Shown here: piece after piece, positions 33,945-38,816 of the stretch
How the letters are laid out: each line of letters opens with the position of its first letter
Position numbering within the stretch: position 1 is the first letter of the stretch
Assembly (NCBI GenBank): GCA_035938265.1
Contig: DASZHA010000044.1
Span: 1-38,816 of the forward strand
Origin: DASZHA01 sp035938265
GTDB taxonomy: Bacteria > Chloroflexota > Dormibacteria > DASZGP01
Reading direction: 5' to 3'
DNA: 38,816 nt
Notes under the pieces: generated by a model
The model's database searches: none
Told to the model about the DNA's origin: nothing
The model's input: only the letters and a program-made list of their open reading frames with translations
Translations under genes and position numbers: made by a program

Positions 33945-36097
33945 TGGCAGCGGCAGACGGCGCGCCCACGACGGCGCGGCGGAGGCCTTTCGCCCTTTGG
34001 GGCGTCTTGATGCTGGTTGGCATCGCAGCCGAGGTGCTAACTCTTGCCAACCGCGCGACCTGGGACGGGGCTGAGACCGCGGTCGGGACCGGTTTCGTTT
34101 TCGCCGCGACTTACGGGCTTGCGGGGGCGTTGATCCTGTCAAGGCAACCGGTCAACCCGGTCGGCCGCATCTTCTTGTACGTGACCACGGTCATGGTCGT
34201 GACGCAATTCGCGAGTGAATACGCGATCTACTCCTTCCTCCCTGGCAACCCGGTCCTCCCACTGCGCGAGTACTTCGGCTGGCTCAGCCAGTGGACGTTC
34301 TTCACCGCCTTCCCGTTCGGCATGACCCTGATCTTCCTGAGCTTTCCGGACGGGATACCCGACGGCAAGCGGTGGAAGGCCGTACTGGGCCTGGCCATCG
34401 CGGGCGCCGTCGTACTGACGCTTGGCTTCCTCCTGGCCCAGGGCCCGATCAACCCGGCCGCCCGCGGCAACGGAACCTACACGATCCCCCTACAAAATCC
34501 GACCGGGCTCCTGCCCGACCCCGACAACGGGCTCGCTGGTGCTGTCCAGGGATTTGGCTGGGCCGGCTCGGGGCTGGCCCTGATCATCTCGGTCGTTGCG
34601 CTGGTCGTACGTCTGTTCCGTGAAACCGGAGAGCGCCGACAGCAGCTCAAGTGGGTGGCCTACTTCGCCGCCCCGGTGGCACCGGCTTTCGCAATCCATT
34701 TCTTCAACCTGGCCGTTCTAAACGGCGCCTTCCCGGACTTCACCAAACCGATATACATCGCCATCTACCTGGTGGGCATCCCAACAGCGATGGCGATCGC
34801 AATCCTCAGATACAGGCTCTACGGCATCGACGTCGTCATCAGCCGAACGCTGGTTTACGGCTCGCTGGCGGCGTTCATCACGGCGGTGTACGTGGGCATC
34901 GTGGTCGGCGTCGGGACGCTGGTGGGCAGCGGCGGTAGGCCCAACCTGGTCCTAAGCATCGTCGCCACCGCAATAGTCGCGGTCGCCTTCCAGCCAGTGC
35001 GGGAGCGGCTCAACAGGGTGGCAAACCGGATCGTGTACGGCAAGCGCGCGACGCCGTACGAGGTTCTCTCGCAATTTTCAGAACGCGTCGCCGAGACGTA
35101 CGCCGCCGAGGAGGCGCTGCCGAGGATGGCGCGGGTGCTGGCCGAGGGCACCGGCGCGGATCGGGCACAGGTCTGGCTGCGGACAGGGACGCTCCTTCGG
35201 CCCGCCGCTGCCTGGCCCGAGGCCGAGGCCCCCGAGGAGCCGGTCCCGGTGCGCGGCGACGACTTGCCCCACCTGCCGGGGGACCAGGCGGCACCGGTCC
35301 GGCACCAGGGCGAGCTCCTCGGCGCGCTCACTGTGACCAAGCGACAGGGTGAGTCCCTGACCCCGATCGAGCAGAAGCTGCTCGACGACCTCGCCCACCA
35401 GGCCGGGCTGGTGCTGAAGAATGTCGGGCTCACGGCCGAGCTGCTGGCGCGACTAGAGGACCTTCGCGCGTCGCGGCAACGATTGGTGGCGGCGCAGGAC
35501 GAGGAGCGGCGCCGGCTAGAACGCAATCTCCATGACGGCGCCCAGCAGAACCTGGTGGCGATCAAGGTCAAGCTCGGCCTGGCAGAGGCCCTGGCCGACA
35601 AGGATCCCGCCAAGGCGAGGGAGCTTGTCGGTCAGCTCAAGGCTGACACCGACGAGGCGCTGGAGACGCTCCGGGACCTGGCCCGCGGAATCTACCCGCC
35701 GCTCCTTGCCGACCAGGGCCTGGGTGCTGCCCTCCACGCCCAGGCACGCAAGGCAGTCCTCCCGGTGGAGGTAGATGTGGACGGGGTGGGACGCTACTCG
35801 CAGGAGGTGGAGGCGGCCGTCTATTTCTGTGTCCTGGAGGCGTTGCAGAACGTGCAGAAGTACGCGGCTGCGACCAGGGCAACGGTGCGGGTTCGCATCG
35901 ACGGAGGCGAGCTTCGCTTCGAGGTCGAGGACGACGGCAAGGGCTTCGACCCGGTGACGGTCAAGCGTGGCGCCGGCCTGACCAACATGGCCGACCGCAT
36001 GGACGCCCTGGGGGGCGCGATCGAGCTGGATTCAGCGGGTGGCGGGGGCGCCCGGCTTAGCGGCCATATCCCGGTGGTGGAGATGGCGCCGGTCTAG
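33944..36097 (+). CDS. Membrane sensor histidine kinase 2 (HisKA_3 type)
   Basis: The 717-residue protein shares the C-terminal about 440 residues with kinase 1 almost residue for residue (RYRLYGIDVVISRTLVYG, GAF-like region, LERNLHDGAQQ phosphorylation site, EALQNVQKYAAAT N-box, DDGKGFD), but its N-terminal about 290 residues form a different membrane sensor with about eight helices. ATG at 33944 overlaps the kinase 1 stop by one base. The two kinases would be made together and might form heterodimers; this is inference. A tail of basic residues precedes the end. No response regulator is encoded next to it. Confidence 0.9.
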   Translation: MAAADGAPTTARRRPFALWGVLMLVGIAAEVLTLANRATWDGAETAVGTGFVFAATYGLAGALILSRQPVNPVGRIFLYVTTVMVVTQFASEYAIYSFLPGNPVLPLREYFGWLSQWTFFTAFPFGMTLIFLSFPDGIPDGKRWKAVLGLAIAGAVVLTLGFLLAQGPINPAARGNGTYTIPLQNPTGLLPDPDNGLAGAVQGFGWAGSGLALIISVVALVVRLFRETGERRQQLKWVAYFAAPVAPAFAIHFFNLAVLNGAFPDFTKPIYIAIYLVGIPTAMAIAILRYRLYGIDVVISRTLVYGSLAAFITAVYVGIVVGVGTLVGSGGRPNLVLSIVATAIVAVAFQPVRERLNRVANRIVYGKRATPYEVLSQFSERVAETYAAEEALPRMARVLAEGTGADRAQVWLRTGTLLRPAAAWPEAEAPEEPVPVRGDDLPHLPGDQAAPVRHQGELLGALTVTKRQGESLTPIEQKLLDDLAHQAGLVLKNVGLTAELLARLEDLRASRQRLVAAQDEERRRLERNLHDGAQQNLVAIKVKLGLAEALADKDPAKARELVGQLKADTDEALETLRDLARGIYPPLLADQGLGAALHAQARKAVLPVEVDVDGVGRYSQEVEAAVYFCVLEALQNVQKYAAATRATVRVRIDGGELRFEVEDDGKGFDPVTVKRGAGLTNMADRMDALGGAIELDSAGGGGARLSGHIPVVEMAPV
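35366..35421 (+). repeat. 56-nt exact direct repeat, copy in kinase 2
   Basis: Second copy of the exact repeat at 33213-33268, 2.15 kb downstream in the same orientation; surrounding codons differ mainly at synonymous sites. Confidence 0.9.
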
Positions 36098-36122
36098 TAC
36101 GCCGACGCCACCCCCCAACCCC

Positions 36123-36641
36123 CTAGAGCTGCGGCGGCAGCCCGGGGAAAACCACCGCGTGGTCCGCTAGCAGTCGCGGGAAGCTCTCGAAGTCCAGCTC
36201 CAGGCCGTACCTCGCCGCGAGCTCAGCGACCTTGACGGGATCCGGCGGGCCGCCTGCGGCGCCCATGTCGACCAGCTCATCGAAGTACTTCTCGAAACCC
36301 GCTGGGGAGATGATCTCGAGGATGCTGGCGGGCTCGTCGCCGGCATTCCAGAACGTGTGCCACTGGCCTCTGGGCTTGAAGATCAGATCGCCGGGCTCGC
36401 CGTACACGACCTCGCCGCCCAGGTCTGCACCCAATCGGCCCGTGAGGACGTAGCTGTACTCGTCCTCCCGGCTGTGCCGGTGCAGCGGCGCCGCCAGGGC
36501 ACGCGCCGGCATCGGGTGCTCGACGAGAGAGAATCCGCCTCCCGACTCGTCGCCACTGATCATGAATCTCGCATCAATCGCACCGATGCTGCCCAGCTTC
36601 CCGTCCTTAGGTCCCACCACCTTGATCGTTGTCGTACCCAT
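36123..36641 (-). CDS. Cupin-domain protein
   Basis: The 172-residue protein has a double-stranded beta-helix core with the metal-binding pattern HRHSREDEYSYVL (about 58-70), GEPGDLIFKPRGQWHTFWN (about 84-103) and ILEIISPAG. His58, His60, Glu64 and His99 would be the ligands. This resembles cupins annotated as quercetin dioxygenase-like or as binding proteins. The ATG at 36641, with AAAGGAGG 6-7 nt before it, is preferred over GTG at 36668. It is divergent from a TetR gene, so it is likely the target of that regulator. It converges on kinase 2 with a 25-nt gap. Substrate unknown. Confidence 0.88.
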   Translation of the reverse strand: MGTTTIKVVGPKDGKLGSIGAIDARFMISGDESGGGFSLVEHPMPARALAAPLHRHSREDEYSYVLTGRLGADLGGEVVYGEPGDLIFKPRGQWHTFWNAGDEPASILEIISPAGFEKYFDELVDMGAAGGPPDPVKVAELAARYGLELDFESFPRLLADHAVVFPGLPPQL

Positions 36642-36665
36642 CGCCCCGCCTCCTTTGGTTGAACA

Positions 36666-36677
36666 CACTGTTTAGTG
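36666..36677. promoter_or_regulatory. Candidate operator in the cupin-TetR divergent gap
   Basis: CACT-GTTT-AGTG is a perfect 4-bp dyad in the 68-nt gap. A longer pair of arms, CTGTTTA (36668-36674) and TAAACAG (36702-36708), is also a perfect inverted repeat. Such sites often bind TetR-type repressors; binding is inferred, not shown. Confidence 0.4.
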
Positions 36678-36709
36678 AGTGAACGCATGGTATACGATGG
36701 GTAAACAGC

Positions 36710-37312
36710 ATGTCAAGCGAAAAGCGGATGTACACGCTCAGGGCCCGGGCCCGGCGCCAAGCCGAGACGCGTGAGCGTATCGTCACGGCCACGTCCGAGC
36801 TGCACAGGGAGGTCGGCCCGGCGCGGACAACGGTGGCGGAGATCGCCAGGCGCGCAGGTGTGCAGCGCCTAACCGTGTACAACAACTTCCCCGACGAGCG
36901 CGAGCTGTTCGCGGCCTGCAGCGCACATTGGCTGGCGCGGAACCCCGTACCCGACCCCTCCCCCGCATTCGAGTTCAGCGACCCGAGCAAAACGCTGGGT
37001 GCGGTTTTACGCGGCCTCTATGCCTACTACCGCAAGACCGAAGCCATGGCGTTCAACATCCAGCGTGACCGCTTGGTCCTGCCGGCCCTGGATGCCGTGG
37101 TCACGGCCGGAGCGGATGCCCAGCTGGCAGCCCTCGCCGACGCGCTGACCGCCGGGTTCAAGCCATCGGCGCGGGGTCGAGAGGGCGTCCATGCGACCGT
37201 CGCGCTGGCGCTTGACTTCTGGACCTGGCGTCGCATCAAAGAGGAGGGATTGAGCGATGACTCCTCGGCTGACCTGATGGCGGACTCGGTGAGGGCAGCC
37301 GCCGGAGGCTGA
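36710..37312 (+). CDS. TetR-family transcription regulator
   Basis: The 200-residue protein has the TetR helix-turn-helix: RERIVTATSELHREVGPARTTVAEIARRAGVQRLTVYNNFPDERELF in two adjacent parts (about 22-66), with the usual TVAEIA and TVYNNF. The rest is a helical ligand and dimer domain (about 80-195). The ATG at 36710 follows an AT-rich promoter stretch. It is divergent from the cupin gene (68 nt), so control of the cupin and of itself is likely. The ligand is unknown. It lies between kinase 2 and the remnant ORF before kinase 3. Confidence 0.9.
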   Translation: MSSEKRMYTLRARARRQAETRERIVTATSELHREVGPARTTVAEIARRAGVQRLTVYNNFPDERELFAACSAHWLARNPVPDPSPAFEFSDPSKTLGAVLRGLYAYYRKTEAMAFNIQRDRLVLPALDAVVTAGADAQLAALADALTAGFKPSARGREGVHATVALALDFWTWRRIKEEGLSDDSSADLMADSVRAAAGG

Positions 37313-37342
37313 GGAACGGTGGTGTTAGCACCCCAATTCGAG

Positions 37343-37379
37343 AGGGTGCCGATCACGCGCTGAGTTCGGAGGGCACCCT
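37343..37379. repeat. Inverted repeat after the TetR gene
   Basis: AGGGTGCC (37343-37350) and GGCACCCT (37372-37379) are perfect 8-bp arms with a 21-nt loop. The right arm includes the GCACCCT block also found before kinase 1, so it may be a terminator, a regulator site, or both. Confidence 0.4.
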
Positions 37380-37401
37380 GTTCAGTACGCGTTTGCCCGC
37401 T

Positions 37402-37407
37402 CAGAAT
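37402..37407 (+). promoter_or_regulatory. Candidate -10 box (CAGAAT) before the small ORF
   Basis: CAGAAT ends 6 nt before the ATG at 37414, as before kinase 1. The shared block GCACCCT stands 29 nt upstream. Confidence 0.4.
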
Positions 37408-37413
37408 GCGAAC

Positions 37414-37572
37414 ATGGCCCAAGAGAAGGGCAATGTGAGAGGCCGAGCCCGCTGGCTGGCGTGGGGGATCCTCGTGGTCGCCGTGCTGATTGCGGCGCGC
37501 GAGTGGTCGCCTGGGAGCGGAACGCGCCGTCAGGGCCGAGTACCAATTGCAGTCAGGGTGACCTCGAGTTGA
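37414..37572 (+). pseudogene. Small ORF, likely remnant of a kinase N-terminus
   Basis: The 52-residue frame begins MAQEKGN and has one hydrophobic segment, WLAWGILVVAVLIAA, like the first helix of kinase 1, then changes to an Arg/Gly-rich tail and stops at 37570-37572. Its upstream region matches that of kinase 1 in the GCACCCT and CAGAAT blocks. A +1 frame continuation reads VVAWERNAPSGPS, like the kinase 3 N-terminus, so I think it is a decayed duplicate. It could also be a genuine small membrane protein; evidence is limited. Its stop overlaps a TTG for kinase 3. Confidence 0.4.
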
Positions 37573-38816
37573 GCGCCGAGACTGTGTCGCAGCAGCCCAG
37601 GTCCATGCGGCTTTCGAGCACGATCGCGATCCTGCTGATCGTCCTCTACCTCGTGATCGCGGGCGGCGTCGTCGCGCTGGAATGGGCTGTCCACAACGGC
37701 CCCGACCCCGCGCTCGTCGCGCCGATCGGGTTGTCCGCGTATGTCTTGATTGGTGCACTGATCGTGCTTAAGCGCGGCAGTCACCCGATCGGCTGGATCC
37801 TGCAGGCAATCGGAATCGTCGCCCTGATCACAGCGGTCAATGAGGACTACATCGGCTACGCCCTGGTGCTCCACCCAGGCTCGCTGCCGTTCGGGCACGC
37901 GATGGTCGTGGTCAACAGCTCGATCTGGGAAGTCGCATTTCTTTTGTTCGCGGTGGCCCTACCCATGCTCTTCCCGACCGGACGCCTGCTGTCACGTCGC
38001 TGGCTGGTGGTCTTCGTCTTCGCCGCGATCTTCATGGTCATGGCGTTCGTCGGCAACGCCCTCGTGCCGGGCCAGACGACCAAGTACAGCGGGGTCAACA
38101 ATCCCATCGGGCTGCCCGCAATCCAGCCGATCGCCGAGACCATCCAGAACCTTGCAATCCTTCCGGCATTGGCGACTGGCGTTGGCATGATCGCGTCGCT
38201 GGTGGTTCGCTTCCGCCGGTCACGGGGGCCGGAGAGACAGCAGCTCAAGTGGTTCTTCTTTACCGCGCTCCTGATTCCGGTCAATTTCATCCTCAACGGG
38301 ACGCCAGTGGCCGGTGTCGCCTACCTGACCATTCTTCCGCTCGTCGCCATCAGCATAGGTTTGGCGATCCTGCGTTACCGGCTTTACGACATCGACGTCG
38401 TCATCAGCCGCACCCTTGTATACGGCTCGCTGGCGGCCTTCATCACGCTCGTGTACGTCGCCATCGTGGTGGGCATCGGAACGCTTGTCGGCAGCGGCGG
38501 GCAGCCCAACCTGGTGCTCTCGATTGTCGCTACCGCGATCGTGGCGGTGGCGTTCCAACCGGTGCGGGAACGCCTGCAGAAGATCGCCAACCGGCTTGTA
38601 TACGGCAAGCGGGCGACACCGTACGAGGTGCTATCGCAGTTCTCGGAGCGGGTCGCTGAGACGTACGCGGCGGAAGAGGCTCTTCCCCGCATGGCCCGGG
38701 TGCTGGCGGAGGGCACCGGAGCCGAGCAAGCCCAGGTGTGGCTGCGATCTGGCTCGATCCTCCACCCCGCCGCGAGCTGGCCCGAGGCCAACGGATCGAC
38801 GCCCGGCGGCGAGAGA
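37569..38816 (+). CDS. Membrane sensor histidine kinase 3 (3' end outside window)
   Basis: About 416 codons are present. The N-terminus has about eight hydrophobic segments (from STIAILLIVLYLVIAGG on), different from kinases 1 and 2, followed by the shared RYRLYDIDVVISRTLVYG, QPVRERLQKIANRLVYGKRATPYEVLSQF and GAF-like region, where the window ends. The start is uncertain: TTG at 37569 overlaps the small ORF stop, while ATG at 37605 gives a shorter N-terminus; neither has a strong ribosome site. The frame has no stop to the window end. It would be a full HisKA_3 kinase like its neighbours if complete. Confidence 0.8.
   Translation, partial: MSAETVSQQPRSMRLSSTIAILLIVLYLVIAGGVVALEWAVHNGPDPALVAPIGLSAYVLIGALIVLKRGSHPIGWILQAIGIVALITAVNEDYIGYALVLHPGSLPFGHAMVVVNSSIWEVAFLLFAVALPMLFPTGRLLSRRWLVVFVFAAIFMVMAFVGNALVPGQTTKYSGVNNPIGLPAIQPIAETIQNLAILPALATGVGMIASLVVRFRRSRGPERQQLKWFFFTALLIPVNFILNGTPVAGVAYLTILPLVAISIGLAILRYRLYDIDVVISRTLVYGSLAAFITLVYVAIVVGIGTLVGSGGQPNLVLSIVATAIVAVAFQPVRERLQKIANRLVYGKRATPYEVLSQFSERVAETYAAEEALPRMARVLAEGTGAEQAQVWLRSGSILHPAASWPEANGSTPGGER

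Overview
The window is GC-rich chromosomal DNA from a bacterium, densely packed with genes that mostly overlap or abut. The gene content points to a high-GC lineage near Chloroflexota/Dormibacterota rather than a classical actinomycete. It carries a bS21 gene (usually missing from Actinobacteria), coenzyme F420 genes with a stand-alone CofE, an HrcA/CIRCE heat-shock operon, and histidine kinases of a type common in soil Chloroflexota-like genomes. This placement is inference; there is no rRNA gene here. I saw no tRNA, rRNA, CRISPR array, insertion sequence or phage gene.

Layout. 1-4421 (minus): rpsU, ybeY, pth and mfd (cut by the window start), a translation and repair block. 4482-5981 (minus): a possible DUF885-like protein without its metal site. 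6017-7114 (plus): rsmE and a HIT protein. 7132-14298 (minus): lepA, a two-domain GNAT acetyltransferase, hemW, hrcA, grpE and dnaJ, with a perfect CIRCE operator between hemW and hrcA. 14376-17027 (plus): a patatin-like lipase and an MFS exporter. 17031-20188 (minus): a chelatase ChlI/ChlD-type AAA+ pair, divergent from tusA and fpg (20206-21258). 21286-23525 (minus): a membrane protein, an acyl-CoA dehydrogenase and a hotdog thioesterase. 23626-27073 (plus): cofC-cofE-cofD for F420, then a flavin reductase-like protein and an unknown protein. 27118-27507 (minus): an A-type Fe-S carrier. 27582-31679 (plus): a second DUF2269-like membrane protein and cobalamin-dependent methionine synthase. 31782-38816: an array of three paralogous membrane histidine kinases, interrupted by a divergent cupin/TetR pair and a small remnant ORF; the last kinase runs off the window.

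Genes that start a transcription unit often have a TANNNT-like -10 box only 6-9 nt before the start codon and no Shine-Dalgarno sequence, which suggests leaderless mRNAs. Genes inside operons use TGATG/ATGA overlaps or an AGGAG-type site. The most distinctive points are the CIRCE operator nested between hemW and hrcA, an apparent CTG start for rpsU, the kinase array with conserved cytoplasmic halves and different membrane sensors but no response regulator, the chelatase motor pair without a large chelatase subunit, and the GNAT-GNAT fusion coupled to lepA and hemW. No single wholly new system is obvious; the kinase array and the unknown gene after the F420 cluster are the best candidates for new biology.
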